From contig CM043952.1 in the NCBI GenBank assembly GCA_014529385.2, positions 72,012,799-72,076,798 of the forward strand: a stretch of 64,000 nt of DNA, given 5' to 3'. The notes under the pieces are model-generated. The model did no database searches, was not told where the DNA came from, and saw nothing but the letters and a program-made list of their open reading frames with translations. The position numbers were made by a program, and so were the translations under genes. The stretch is from Adiantum capillus-veneris. Its lineage: Eukaryota > Streptophyta > Polypodiopsida > Polypodiales > Pteridaceae. Below are positions 23,430-35,041 of this stretch, piece by piece. Positions within the stretch are counted from its first letter, which is position 1. Every line of letters begins with the position of its first letter.

Positions 23430-25166
23430 ACTCTAGCCTCGGAACTTTCTGGCTGCTCTGGCAGCTTCTTAGCTAAATCCTCTGTGATTTTAGCTGCTAG
23501 TTCCCGCTGCTCTTGCCACTCATCTACCACCTTTTCCTTACCCTTGGCCTTCCAAACTTCCCTTTGTTGGGCCCACTTGTTGCTGTTGGAGTTGGCTGGT
23601 ACTTTTGAAATGTCTGGAATCTCTTCAATGATTACTCCTTTGCTCTTGGTAACTACTCTGACTGGGACTGGCTCTGGTGCCTTAGCCTCAGTAGCAGTTT
23701 ATTACCGGTGCATCTGGACATTGGGCTGCAAAATGACCATACTTCCCACAGGTGTATCAATTCGTGCTTCTGGTCTGGAAGTTGCCTCTTCCTCTTCCTC
23801 TGTCCATTCCTGGTTGGTATCTGCCTCGTCCTTGACCAGTACCACTGGTACCTGGTCCTTCTTCTTGGGCTACTTTGATTGGCTCTGCCTTCACTGGTTC
23901 AGTGTAGGCAACCACTGATAGATCCTTTCCTTTCTTAAAATGATGAATTCGGATGCCACAATTATTCCACAGGTGACCGAAGGCCTTGCAGTAGGTACAT
24001 TGTGGGCATTCCGTGGAGATGTGGTCCTTGGATTTACATCTTGAACACCAAGTCTCCATCTTCCGGACCGACTGTCTTGTGTGGCTAATCTCTGCAATTT
24101 GCCTAGCCATTTCTTCAATTCTCTTGGTCCATGATCCTTTCTTTGATTTTTTCTTTGTCCGATTATCGGAGCTACTAGATGTTTCACTGGAATCAGTTGC
24201 TTCAGTAGCCGAACTACTGCTATTGGTCCTTCGCTTCTTGTGGTTCTTTTCTTTCTTAGCCTGCTGTTCCAATTTTAATGCTCGCTGGACTAGGTCGTTG
24301 AATTTCTTTGTAGGGGCTGGTACTTCTTGTTCTCTCAACTTCTTTCTTCTGAACCCATTCAGAAACCATGCCCTTAATCTCTTCTCAGACGGTGGTTCTT
24401 GCAACTGTCTAGTCAGTTCTTTGATCCTTTTGACATAGCTGCGGACTAATAAATTCCTCTGTTTGATCTTATCCAATTCACAGAGAATATCCTCATCCCC
24501 TCGATTGTCGGAATATTCCAACCTGAAGGCCTTAAGTAATTTATTATATGATCTCAGTTGGCATGCAGGGTAATGGTAATACCATTTCCTTGCTGCTTCC
24601 TTCAAGGTTTGTGGAAAGTATTCCCCCCAATCATCTTCATCAATGTTTTTTAGTTCAGCATACTACTCAAAAGCTTGTATGTGAACATCAGGATCATCCT
24701 TTTTCCCTCCTTTGAACATGGGAAAGGAAATCTTCAGGGAAGCGGTGTAATCATTTCGATTACTGCTGATCCCGCCAGTTCTCTTCTTGGCTTCAGACTG
24801 ATGCTTGGGAACCTTCTTGCAATTGTCAGTGTCAGCATCCCAGTCAATCTCTGTCTCTGTCTCAGTATCAGTATCCTCTCTGTTTTGTCTTCTAGAAGTT
24901 CGGTGACTTCCCTTTCTGCCTTTGATATGCTCATCTTTCTGGCGAGAGAGAGAACTCTTTGCCTTTCGTGCTTCCCGTTCTGCCCGTCTGCGTCAAGAAT
25001 GATTGGAGTGCTGTGAGTCCTACGCCTCATCAGCCTGACTATGCTCCTTCTGAGCCTCAGTGTCAGTCATTTTCTCTTGCTTGGGGTTAGACTCTCTTCC
25101 TGACTCCTCAGGAATGGGGTCCACACGATTGGTAGATTTCCGGCCACGATTGGATTTTGGTGCCAT
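23430..25166 (-). pseudogene. Gypsy gag with zinc knuckles
   Basis: The start ATG at 25166-25164 gives MAPKSNRGRKSTNR, and this phase continues in register with the 24605-23757 reading frame. A Ser/Arg/Glu-rich head is followed by the capsid region (SLKISFPMFKGGKKDD, WYYHYPACQLRSYNKLLKAF, RLRAWFLNGF). A Lys/Ser-rich linker leads to zinc knuckles CSRCKSKDHISTEC and CTYCKAFGHLWNNC near 24040-23960. A third knuckle, TCGKYGHFAAQC near 23745, has its first Cys position replaced by the TGA at 23757. Other stops are at 25020 (TAG), 24993 (TGA) and 24663 (TAG). Two compensating frame changes lie between about 23700 and 23420, before protease. Gag would form the particle and bind RNA. Confidence 0.88.
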
Positions 25167-25240
25167 TTGCTGAAAACTTCAACTGGGAGAAGAGTCTTTC
25201 AGTCAACGAGCTTCAGCCCTAGCCACCGTGATTGCCAAAA

Positions 25241-25710
25241 TGGAATTGGAGCTGATCTCTTGAGACAGCTAATTCCAGTGTTGAAGGATTTCAGCTACTT
25301 AGAGTAGGAAGATTTCAGACAGCAGACTAAACAGAAATCAGTGACTAGACTGAAATATGAATACTGAAATGAGAATCAGACTTAAAGACTAGAATAAAGT
25401 TCAGATTCAGATTCAGAATACTGTCGAGAAGTCAGTATCACTGGAATATATATATATCATGATTGAGATTACAGTGAATATGATTACAGAGAGAGAAAGT
25501 GTAGCAGAGAATACTGCCACTGATGCTCAAGTGCAATTATAGCTCAAAGCTCTAATACAAGTGATAACAATTGCCTCCCCGATATCAAAGCAATGGGCCC
25601 TATTTATATGCTTCGGGTTTATCGTAGTAATTACTCTAGTAATTACTAAGTGATTCACTGCCCATCTTCTAAGAACACGTTCCCACATGGTGACGCGCCA
25701 GCCATCTACA
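25241..25710 (-). repeat. 5' LTR of the Gypsy (right end)
   Basis: 470 bp aligned without gaps to 14755-15224. The minus-strand TATA box (rc of tatttatat) is at 25601-25609. Just inside, the minus strand reads TTTTGGCAATCACGGTGG (25240-25223), where the primer site TGGCAATCACGG should lie. I cannot name the tRNA with confidence. Confidence 0.92.
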
Positions 25711-25797
25711 ACGGCTCCTTCTCTAGCATGCTTGGCAAAAAGCCCCCAAAATGGGACCTCTTGGGCTATTAAAAAATTCTGGTTGTCCATTTTTTGT

Positions 25798-27587
25798 GTC
25801 ATAGAGACGGTAGGAACACTGATTGGTCATAAATCACAAACCTTTATGAATCAGCCCGAACCCTTTATACTGGAGATAAAACACATCATTTAGAATATTT
25901 TCTCTCTTTGGTGTCATATGAAAAACACGCACGTGACTCCAGGCTCCTTGGAGAACCACTGTATAGATTCATCGGATGAGCAAACCCACTTAGCCATTTG
26001 AAAAGCTTGATGAAACTTGATGATAAATGTATTCGGTCTCCGTTATCACCTCGAGGATGCGAGTTATTAATCGTTCCATAACCGGTTTTACTTGCACGTG
26101 TAGGGGTGCTACCTACGGGGGTACCATATGAAGTCGTGAGTTAATCGAGCTGTTTATGTATGATTTATAGGTTGTTTTGCTGAGTTGATTTCGGCTATTA
26201 GATGGCCATAAACTTATATGAGAGTATATGGTTAAACATCCCGAACCGCATAGGCAGATATGATTAAAGTGGATTAATTTCTTGTTGGGTTACGGTTTGT
26301 AGTGTAAGTACCATATGGGTAAAGTGATGTGATAGAGTGATAGTGTATATTATGGAGCTGAGCTTGATGCATTGGTTTGAGGTCAAATACTTCCATTTAT
26401 ATGTTTTGCATGATAGGAAGGTGAAGAGGAGATGTGATGCATCAACTTTGCATGGTTGGATGTTGTCAAAATTAAACTTTTATATCATGATTAGTTTTTG
26501 GTCGGACTCTTTTTATGCATGAAAGAATCACGTCTTAAGAGTCACATGTGTATGGACTCCGATTGATTGCAGGGCTTATGTCAAACTCCAAGTGTGGGAG
26601 ATGCTTCAGTGTGATTATGATTTATGGTTAAGGGTTGAGATTCTTTCATGGATTATGGTTGAAATTTTATGGTGGAAGCCGGTGTGGCTCATGGTTTTGT
26701 TTTATGCTGCCGAAATTTTTGCAGCCATGTTATGTTCTAAAGTGGTTATGCAGAATTGGTCGTGCCTCACCCAAGTTGGGTGTAGTGTTCACGCGTGTGA
26801 TGTGATTGGATTATGGTTTATGGTTTTTTGGGATTGGATCATGAAGTGAATCTAGATGGTTTATGGTAGACGTATAAGGGTAGAGACCCTGTACATTCTA
26901 ATTGCTTCAAAAAGATTGTTTGTGCATATGGGAAGTTCTATTGTGATTGGACTCATGTGTTATGTTTCTCATGGCAGCGTCACTACAAGACTAGGATCAC
27001 CTACATTACTTAGCCTTAAACTAAAGGGTCGTTGACCTGGGGCTTTGCTGGATCGGGGGTGTTGCCTAGGTCTTCTTCATTTTGTTAGGCTCATCTATAC
27101 GGCTAGTGCATCGGGAGTTGAATTACCTACATGGTTAATGCGCCGGGAATTTTGCCTTGGCTTTGTCTAAACACCCGGTGTTGGGCATCGAAGAGACGTG
27201 GAGCCTAAACTAGTATGGTTGGTGTTGATACCCTACCACCTATTGGTACTTGGGATCCTATTAGAGCTCGGGTTCATGGAGGGAGGCAAAGCGGCCTCAG
27301 ATTATGTTTTCCTCAAGTAGATTGGAGGTGTTCTGGCTTGCTCCCGACGAAGTCAAATTCTCTATGTGTGTAGTAGAGTGGATGTGGATGGGTGGACCGA
27401 TCGATCCCTATACAAGGTCCGGTGCTCTGCTAGTTATTTTGTCATATACATTTTTTTTAATGTTATGGTATACACAAATTTTATCATTGCATTAATAGAT
27501 GGTTTCCTATTCCATTTAGAAGGGGCATTTAAAGATTCTTTGTTTTCATTTTCTCATGTCTCTATGCACTCTATTGCACCCTCCATT

Positions 27588-27673
<86 letters not shown>

Positions 27674-27944
27674 CGCAATGCAGTGTACACATATACTCAC
27701 CCTCCACAATGTTATATTTTTCTTGACTACGCTTTCATTCATAACACCCATTCAGGGGTAGAACTAGTTGTCGCTAGGTACCTCAGGATGAAGTCCGGCT
27801 CATGGCCGAAACTCCATGCTTAGTCGGGCGCTGAGAACTCCTCCCCTATGCAAATGTTTCCGCAACTCTAATGTATATTGAAAATTATATGAAAGTGTAA
27901 ATTGTATATTTTGTGCATAGACCCTCGGGGAGGGGTATCTCTCA
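25798..27944 (+). repeat. 5' LTR, truncated at its 5' end
   Basis: Matching to the 3' LTR begins at gtcatagag (25798 versus 36777) and ends at ggggtatctctca (27944) versus ggggtatctctta (38839). It lacks about 56 bp near 25930 and about 225 bp near 26410 that are present in the 3' copy. It holds about 290 bp extra near 27080-27370, and its CT run (27592-27670) is longer. TGGTATTAGATCC at 27947 is the primer site, close to the initiator tRNA-Met type. Confidence 0.8.
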
Positions 27945-28233
27945 CCTGGTATTAGATCCAATGCTTAAGGTTATGGGGATAGCGTAAAGCATGATACTAG
28001 TTGGGTTAGTTATGCATCGTGCACACATTCATGCATGCTTTTTTAGAATATCTATTGTATTCATGATGCATCTATAAGTGACATTGGTTGGTGGTACTTG
28101 TTTGACTTGTCTTCTTTTCTCCTAATTCTCTCTCATCTTATCTTCAACTGTGTATTCTATTTGATTTAAGGACTTCGAGCGGATTAGAGTATTTTACTAA
28201 GTGTGACCTTGGTTGATATGGTGCAGTAAGTTA

Positions 28234-29064
28234 CCATGCCTCCTAGAGGAAATGCGGCTGCTGCTAACGTAAATGCACCTATTGTTCCTCAACACACTAT
28301 CATATCAATAGAGACATCGATGCGATGCTTCGCAAGTCTCAACTTGGAAATTTTAGCCGGGAAGGCAAAGATGTAGGCAAAGTTCTTGAAGATTGGATTG
28401 AGCGCATGGATGACTACTTTGATTTAGCCCATTCATCAGCATTAAACAAAGCTATATCCCCAAGTTCAAACTAGAAAAAAAAACCAATCGTTTGTGGAGA
28501 GACCATTGCACAAAAAACAATGTTGATTCTAATGTGCAACTTGGGATTACCTTAAAACACAACTCAAGAAGAACTATCAAAACAAAGTTTATCATTCAGA
28601 CCCTATGAATGAGTTTCTTGACTATACTCAAGGAACCATAGATCTGGAATCATACTATTAACATTTCTTAACCCTTGTCAAGTATGCTCCAACATGGGAT
28701 GACTCAAGAGGTCAAGGTAGCTCGATTCGTGTCAGGGTTACATAATCCTATGAAGACTAGACTCCAGAGTCTTCATCTTACCAAGTTTGCAGATGTCCTT
28801 GATGCAAGAAAACCTATTGAAATAGAGTTATCTACTATCGGAAAGAGGAAACCAGAACCTGTTCCTGTTTGTGAAATTAAAAGGCCTCGTCCTGAGGAGG
28901 AACAAAGGTCTGGAAATCCACAGCAAAGAAGAGAGAACTTATTACGTATGAAAGCCAGACAGGATCATTTGTGCTACACTTGTCTTGATCCTGGTCATCA
29001 ATCCAAGGAATGTCCATTAAAACAATTCAAGCTTCATAGGATTGGTGGACAATTAGGAACATAA
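28234..29064 (+). pseudogene. Gypsy gag (outer element), broken
   Basis: It starts MPPRGNAAAANVNAP at 28234. After a frame change it continues as NFSREGKDVGKVLEDWIERM and DDYFDLAHSSALNKA, then WDYLKTQLKKNYQNKVYH, all typical of retrotransposon gag. The last 129 codons (28675-29064) are open and carry the zinc knuckle CYTCLDPGHQSKEC (Cys-X2-Cys-X4-His-X4-Cys). Confidence 0.85.
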
Positions 29065-29374
29065 AAACTTCAGTCCGAAACGGAATTTTGGAAACTTTAG
29101 ACCTAGACCATCAACAATTCAGAGGAACTTCAATCAGCAAAACTTTAACCAAAACCAGAGACAACCTCAAAACCAAGGGAATTTTAGGCCAGGCAATTCA
29201 CCTTTTGTTTGGAATGGACTGCCTGTCAACAATAACAACAATGGAAATATTAATCGCCAACCTTATCGAGGAGGAGGAGGAAATCAAAGACCTCAAGGAA
29301 GACCTCAAGTTAACAGAGCTCAAGGGGCTCGAGGTGAAGGAGATCGGATAAACGCCTATGTTCGTGCTACAATT

Positions 29375-30274
29375 GAACATCAGGGAGTGAATGAACAATT
29401 TTCAGTAATTCAAACCCCAATAGAGTATCAAGGTAACCATTTTACCTTATTGATTGATTCAGGGAGTACACATTCTTTCATATCTTTTAAGTGTATCAGA
29501 AACTTCATTTTACTTGAACACCCTGATACAGATCTTACAATAGAATTAGCTACAGGTAGGAAGGTTAGATCTTCTACTTCATTGGGTAACTTGAATTTTG
29601 TTTTGGATGGTCATAATACTTCTGCAAACTTCAGAGTCTTACCCATAAGAATCTACAATGGAATCCTAGAAATGGATTGGCTTAAAGGCAATGATGCTTA
29701 CATACATTGTAAAGACGCTTCATTGACTTTCAAAAATGATCAAAACTCTAGGGTTACAGTTACTGGGAAACGAGAAAAGCCTAAGCTCAGACTAGTGAAC
29801 TTTACCAAACTTATGAAGAGTCATAGGAAAAATGAAAGGATTTACATAGTAAAGCTTAACCCTAAGGAGAAGAAAATAGATTCACTTGAACCCAAATGGA
29901 TAACAGAATTTGATGATGTATTTCCCAAAGAACTTTCACAGTTACCACCCAAGCATGATGTTGATCATGCAATAGAGCTTACTCCAGGAGCTCAACCAGT
30001 TGCCCGTAGACCTTACAAAATGTTAGTACATGAATTTGTAGAACTCAAGGAGCAATTAACTCAACTCCTTGAACAAGGCTTCATTCGACCCAGCGTTTCT
30101 CCATGGAGTACTCATGTTCTCTTTAATCGGAAGAAGGATGGTACTCTACGTCTTTGTATTGATTATCGTGGATCGAACCAGGTAACAGTCAAGAATAAGT
30201 ATGCAATACCAAGGATTGATGAGCTGCTTGACCGATTACATGGATCTTCTATCTTCACAAAAATTGATCTTTAA
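29375..30274 (+). pseudogene. Gypsy protease and N-terminal reverse transcriptase (outer element)
   Basis: An open frame of 295 codons. The protease is seen as [12 protein letters not shown] at about 29450 and [16 protein letters not shown] at about 29665. The linker [20 protein letters not shown] leads into reverse transcriptase, with [36 protein letters not shown] and [12 protein letters not shown]. The frame stops at 30274, exactly where the palm domain should continue. The catalytic YVDD, the rest of reverse transcriptase and the RNase H are missing, because the next sequence is the end of RNase H and the integrase. A large internal deletion explains this. Confidence 0.88.
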
Positions 30275-30299
30275 AACCTGCTACTTGATGAACTTAAAT

Positions 30300-31257
30300 A
30301 ATTGCACAGAGAATCAAGAAAGGCAAATCAAAGGCTTTCATGTCGAAGGTGATGACCTTTACTTTGGTAACCGTCTGTGTATTCCAAATCAAGGTGGAAT
30401 CAAACTTCAGATATTACAAGAAGCTTATGATATACCTATAACAGAACAATCACGATACATTAAGACTTAATCTATCATAAGAAAGAGTTTCTTTTGGCTA
30501 GGTCTAAAGCGTGATGTGTTAAAATATGTTACAAGATGCTTAACATGTCAAGTATTAAAGCTGAACGAATCCGATACTCCGGTAAGCTTCAACTTATGAA
30601 TACTCCACAAATAAAATGGGAATGCATATCTATGGATTTTATTACAGGACTTCCTACATCTCTGGGATATGGCTCTATTTTTGTGATTGTTGATATGCTT
30701 ACAAAAATAACCCATTTATTTCCAATCAGGACAACATTTACGGCTAAGGATATAGCTCAAGTGTTCATGAAAGGTGTTTTCATGTATCACGGTTTACCTC
30801 AACGGATAATTTCTGATCATGATGCGAAGTTCACTTCTAATTTTTGGAAAGCCTTATTCTTAGCTATAGGAACCCAGTTAGCCTTTAGTACTGCTTATCA
30901 TCCTCAGACTGATGGGTAGACAGAAAGGACATATCAAATCATTGAAGACATGTTGAGAGCTTATTGTATGCATGAGCAGAGTAAATGGACTAAATATTTG
31001 TATTTGGTTGAATTTACGTATAATTCCTCATTCCGAGGCTCAATTGGAATGTCTCCTTTTCAAGCATTGCACGGACAAGAGTTTCTTACTCCACTCAAAT
31101 GGGCATACCCTCTCATACAAGTTCAAGTATTTAAAGAAATGTTGGATTAAATGCAACTACAAAGCGATCTTATATGACAGGATATTAAGACTGCTCAAGA
31201 TAGACAGAAGAGTTATATCGACCCAAGACGATTTGCCAGACTTTTTGAAGAGGGCGA
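30300..31257 (+). pseudogene. Gypsy integrase (outer element), split by insertion
   Basis: The zinc-binding part is degraded near 30420-30550 (LQEAYDIP, then RCLTCQVLK). The core follows: SMDFITGLPTSLGYGSIFVI (first catalytic Asp) at about 30630, IISDHDAKFTSNFWK (second Asp) at about 30808 and AYHPQTDG at about 30893. A TAG at 30916-30918 sits where relatives read Gln before the catalytic Glu. It continues with LRAYCMHEQSKWTKYLYLVE and FRGSIGMSPFQALHGQ. After a frame change it reads FARLFEEGD and is cut at 31257 by the nested element. Confidence 0.88.
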
Positions 31258-31410
31258 TTGTTAGACAAGGGGAACTAGAACCTAGGAGTCCACCTCCCAA
31301 CCACCCACTATATAGCATGCTCCTAGCCCTTTTCCCTAGTTGGACTCCCTTTCCACACTGCCTAGCCCGGCCTTGCCCTTGTCTAGTCCGGCCTTGCCGT
31401 TGTCCTAACA

Positions 31411-31825
31411 TTACTCCCCCCTTAAAGAAGAGTTTTCGTCCTTGAAAACAAAAGTGGAAAACTTCTTCTTAAGAACACTATTGTTTTCCCAAGTGGCACC
31501 TTCCTCAGGTCGATCTTTCCACTTGATTAAGGCTTGTTGACGTACATGATGATGCGTATGTAACTCATGATAATCGAGAAGACGTTCAGGTTCATGCGGT
31601 AAGGTAGGAGGTTCAACGAAATCAACCAAAATTTGTGACATTGTCGTTCCCATGTAACCGCTTACGTAAACAGCTTACATGAAACACAGGATGAATACAA
31701 GAATGTGTAGGTAAAAATTCATCATGCTCATATTTGCCTTTGAGAGAATCCAAAAATTCACTACGAAGTTCCGTGAACAAGAGAGAATTGATCTCCGGCA
31801 TACGAATTAGAGCGTCAGCCACCAC
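31411..31825 (-). pseudogene. chromodomain end of the nested Gypsy, fused to RNase H remnant
   Basis: From 31825 the frame reads ADALIRMPEINSLLF, the typical end of the RNase H/tether region, and passes directly into HPVFHVSCLRKRLHGND, the start of the integrase C-terminal tail. After a frame change, 31653-31411 reads RQQALIKWKDRPEEGATWEN, the chromodomain core. The full integrase has been removed between the two parts. Chromodomains steer insertion to heterochromatin in this group. Confidence 0.8.
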
Positions 31826-31829
31826 ATTG

Positions 31830-33292
31830 TATCGACCTTTATGATACTGGAGCTTGGATTCATATTCCTGAAGAATCTAGGTCCACCTGGCTTTCCGACC
31901 CTTCAAATCGGTTTGTTGTGTAAACCATTTGATGCTTTCATGGTCAAACACAATCTCAAACTGAGCACCATACAAATAATGCCGCCATGTTTTTAAGGCG
32001 GACACTTTGCATAGAGTTCACGCTCATAAGCATAGTAGTTCTGTTAAGCTGCATCAAGCTTCTTGCTTTCAAATGCAATTGGCCGTCCATCTTGTAACAA
32101 GACTGCTCCAATAGCACGGTCACTGGCATCCGTTTCCAAAACGAATGGTTTCAAAGGATCTACAATAGCTAGTATGGGAGTTGTAGCTAATGCATCCTTG
32201 AGCATATCGAAACTGTGATGTTGAGCGGGTTCCCACTGAAAAGCTTTGCCTTTGCCTTTCAGTTGATCCGTCATGGGAACATCAATATTAGCATAGTTTT
32301 TAACGAACCTTCGGTAAAAACTTGCAAATCCTAAAGATTTTTAGGAGAAGGCCATTGCCTAATTGTATCCACTTTGGATTGATCCATATATAGACCATTA
32401 GCTGAAATAACATGCCCCAGATAGTGAATTTCTTCCTTCAAAAAATCACATTTAGATTCCTTGGCATATAATATATTTGTTTGTAACAATTTGAACACAT
32501 GCCTGAGATGTTGTAAGTGTTCTTCTTCAGAGGCACTGTAGACTAGAATGTCATCGAGAAAAACGTTGACAAATTTTCCCAAGTACGGCTTCAAGACAAT
32601 ATCCATAAGTGTCATGAATGTTGCGGGCGCATTGGTTAACCCAAAGGGCATCACCAAGAACTCGTAGTGTCCAAACCTTGTTTGGAATGCAGTTTTGGAT
32701 ATATCAGCAAGTCGAATACGGACTTGGTGATAACCTGACCGCAAGTCTATTTTCGTAAAAATGCAACCATGAGTGAGTTTGTCGAACAACTCATCCACTC
32801 GTGGCAATGGGTACTTATTCTTAACCGTAACCACATTTAAGCCACAGTAGTCTACGCAGATGCGCATACTGCCGTCTTTTTTGTTCACTAATAGGATAGG
32901 AGAAGCCCATGGTGAAGAACTGGGTTTTATAAACCCTCTGCTAAGGTAGTCAGCAAGCTGACGTTCCACCTCAGCACTTCATAGTAACTCATACGGTAGG
33001 GCGGTTTACTGACAGGTTTACAGCCTGCAACCACATCGATGCTATGTTACACTGATTATGTCGGCGGTAATCCTGGTGGAAAAACATTAGGAAAAAAATC
33101 TTGAGATTCCTTTAATAATTTTTGTAACTCACTAGCAACGTTTGCTTGTTCCGAAGTAGCCATTGGTGGAAGAGATGAGAGAGAAGCATGCGGCGTTGAG
33201 GAATGTTCAACAGATTCAATGTTAGAGAGAAAATGAGACAATGAGTAACACAAGAAAACTTGATCTATTTCATTATCATAAACGAGCTGCAT
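31830..33292 (-). pseudogene. reverse transcriptase and RNase H of the nested Gypsy
   Basis: 212 open codons (32969-32331) carry [58 protein letters not shown] and the catalytic block [11 protein letters not shown] (FLDD instead of the usual YVDD). They end in [19 protein letters not shown]. RNase H starts at 32274 (FQWEPAQHHSFDMLKDAL, LETDASDRAIGAVLLQDG) and stops at 32044, with decayed continuation to about 31830. A stop and frame changes separate it from protease upstream. Confidence 0.9.
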
Positions 33293-33300
33293 AAGCTCAG

Positions 33301-34990
33301 CTACATAAGCTCAGCTATACATATCAATGGTGAAGAAGGTACATCCTTCTCTCCTAACAACAATACATGTACGCCATGGGATTCGAACATCAAGTTGTTG
33401 TGCTCATAGCTACGCTTCAGTGATGGTCCTAAGCTATGCAACCATTCCCTACCAAGGACCACGTCTGTCCTCTCCATGTTCATAACCTGGAAATCCAAGG
33501 ATGTGGAGTAACCTTGTACTTCCAACGAAACAGCTCGGACTTGAGTATCCCAGATTTCAGTATCATGTCCTTTCATCATTGCTACCATGTAGTGGTGGGT
33601 ACTCGGAGTTTGAGGCAATTTGAGTTTTTTCACCAATCCGTAATTGATGAAATTGTGAGTAGCACCGTCTTCTACCAAGAGGTGCACCTTGTACCCTTGC
33701 AGAGATCCCTACATACATACTAACTCATGTGGTCCGAAGGTCTGTTGCCACATGGAAGCTGTGAAACAGCATTCATGCACCACCTTGGTGTGTGTTACTT
33801 CCACTATAGAGAATCGTGAGGAAGACTCAAGAGGCAGTAGTTGCACCGTGTGCACTGCTTTCTCCCTGCCATGAGCAGCAGATTTCCCCTTGGGACAATC
33901 CTTTTTGCCATGAACGCTTCCTAAACATTGAAAACATAATTTCTCTTTCTTAGCTTTATCAAAGTCCTCAGGAGAGAGAGGACCTCTTGACCCCTTGGGT
34001 TTTTTAGATGCTTCTGAATTGGCTACTATAAATTTCCTTTTATTGTGCCCATACTGTGTGTGTGTATTACCATGTGTATTAGCAGACACGTGAGTATTAT
34101 GTACTTTCTTTTCATCTGGATCATCATGAATATGTGCTTTTAGGGTCTTGGGTCTTAACGTGCTTCTTAAGCTCTGGTGTCAGACCTCATATAAATCCTC
34201 GTACTTGTTGAAAGTTGTCTAAGCCTTTCAACTTGAGGATAACATCCCGATAGTGAGATATATATTCAAGTAATGATGGGTATTGGCACATGGAACATGT
34301 GTCCCAAGCCGTCCCGTTCTGATCTTCCTCATTTGTAGGCAAAAATTATTTGTGAAACATAGCTTCAAAACCTGCCCAACTCTGTGGTATGATATTCTTC
34401 TCCTTGAGAGACATCCACCATTTGTAGGCCTTGCCTTCCATAGTTAAGCTCGTTTGCAGTGCTCTGACTTCGTCTGGAGTATGCCGTAAGGCGTGAATTC
34501 CATCCCACTTGCTGAGAAAGATATTCACTGCATCCTTATTGTGGTCTCGGTCTTCTCCCTTAAAAGTCGGTGGTTTGGTGTTTTTCAACAACTCATCCAC
34601 CTCTTTTGCAGCAGTGAGAGTGTGAAAAGTACCAGCAGTTGGACCTTGTCCTTGATTAGAAGGGCCTTGCCCCTGTGTAGCAACATGCTCATGCATATGC
34701 ATGTCAGCAGGACCCTTGGACTGTTGTTGCATTGATTGGATCACTAATGTGGATAATTTAGTAACATTTTCAATTAACGATTTAAAATTTCCTTCCATAA
34801 CTGATATGCGTGTCTGAAGTGCATGAAATTCTTGAATGTCGAGTAATTCATAATTGTCGTCACCTGCCATAGCGTCGCAGGCACTCTCCTTGACAGCATC
34901 CGGCCGCGAGCCATCATGGGCAGGATCAGGCATATTTTGCTCAAAATCAAAAGTCATATTGATATCTGAATCCATGGCGACATAGTGCAA
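33301..34990 (-). pseudogene. gag and protease of the nested Gypsy
   Basis: Gag: 34990-34346, with SKWDGIHALRHTPDEVRALQ and GKAYKWWMSL. A TAA-type break follows at 34346, and the phase goes on through YISHYRDVILKLKGLDNFQQ and GLTPELKKHVKTQDPK with further stops. The zinc knuckle CFQCLGSVHGKKDC is at about 33940-33900. Protease: LVEDGATHNFINYGL near 33680 (normally DSGATHNF) and VLGREWLHSLGP near 33440. Confidence 0.85.
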
Positions 34991-35041
34991 TGAAAGGAAT
35001 AGTCAGAAAAATACCTGATACACTGCAAAGGTTAATTAGCC

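Larger units (their letters stand above)
14755..25710 (-). mobile_element. Complete Gypsy-type LTR retrotransposon with a long third reading frame
   Basis: The element is 10,956 bp on the minus strand. Both LTRs are 470 bp with TG...CA ends, and by eye they differ at about 17 positions without indels. The flanks are aaggc (left) and acggc (right), a plausible 5-bp target duplication with one mismatch. Order on the minus strand: 5' LTR, gag with zinc knuckles, protease, reverse transcriptase, RNase H, integrase, a third reading frame of about 1,200 codons, polypurine tract, 3' LTR. The catalytic FMDD of reverse transcriptase and the env-like position of the extra frame recall the Tat/Athila branch, but the lineage is not proven. 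Almost the whole coding length keeps one reading phase, broken mostly by in-frame stops. Confidence 0.93.
31259..35040 (-). mobile_element. Nested minus-strand Gypsy, lacking integrase and the 5' LTR
   Basis: It sits between the two halves of the outer element's integrase/chromodomain region. The left end is a 152-bp LTR (31259-31410, TGTTAG...CTAACA) next to the minus-strand purine tract aaggggggag. From right to left come gag (34990), zinc knuckle, protease, reverse transcriptase, RNase H start and a chromodomain-type C-terminus. The integrase is absent. At the right border (about 35023-35045) I find no LTR and no clear primer site, so the 5' LTR has been lost. About 40 codons of the outer protein are missing at the junction, which points to deletion on that side. 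Confidence 0.8.
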
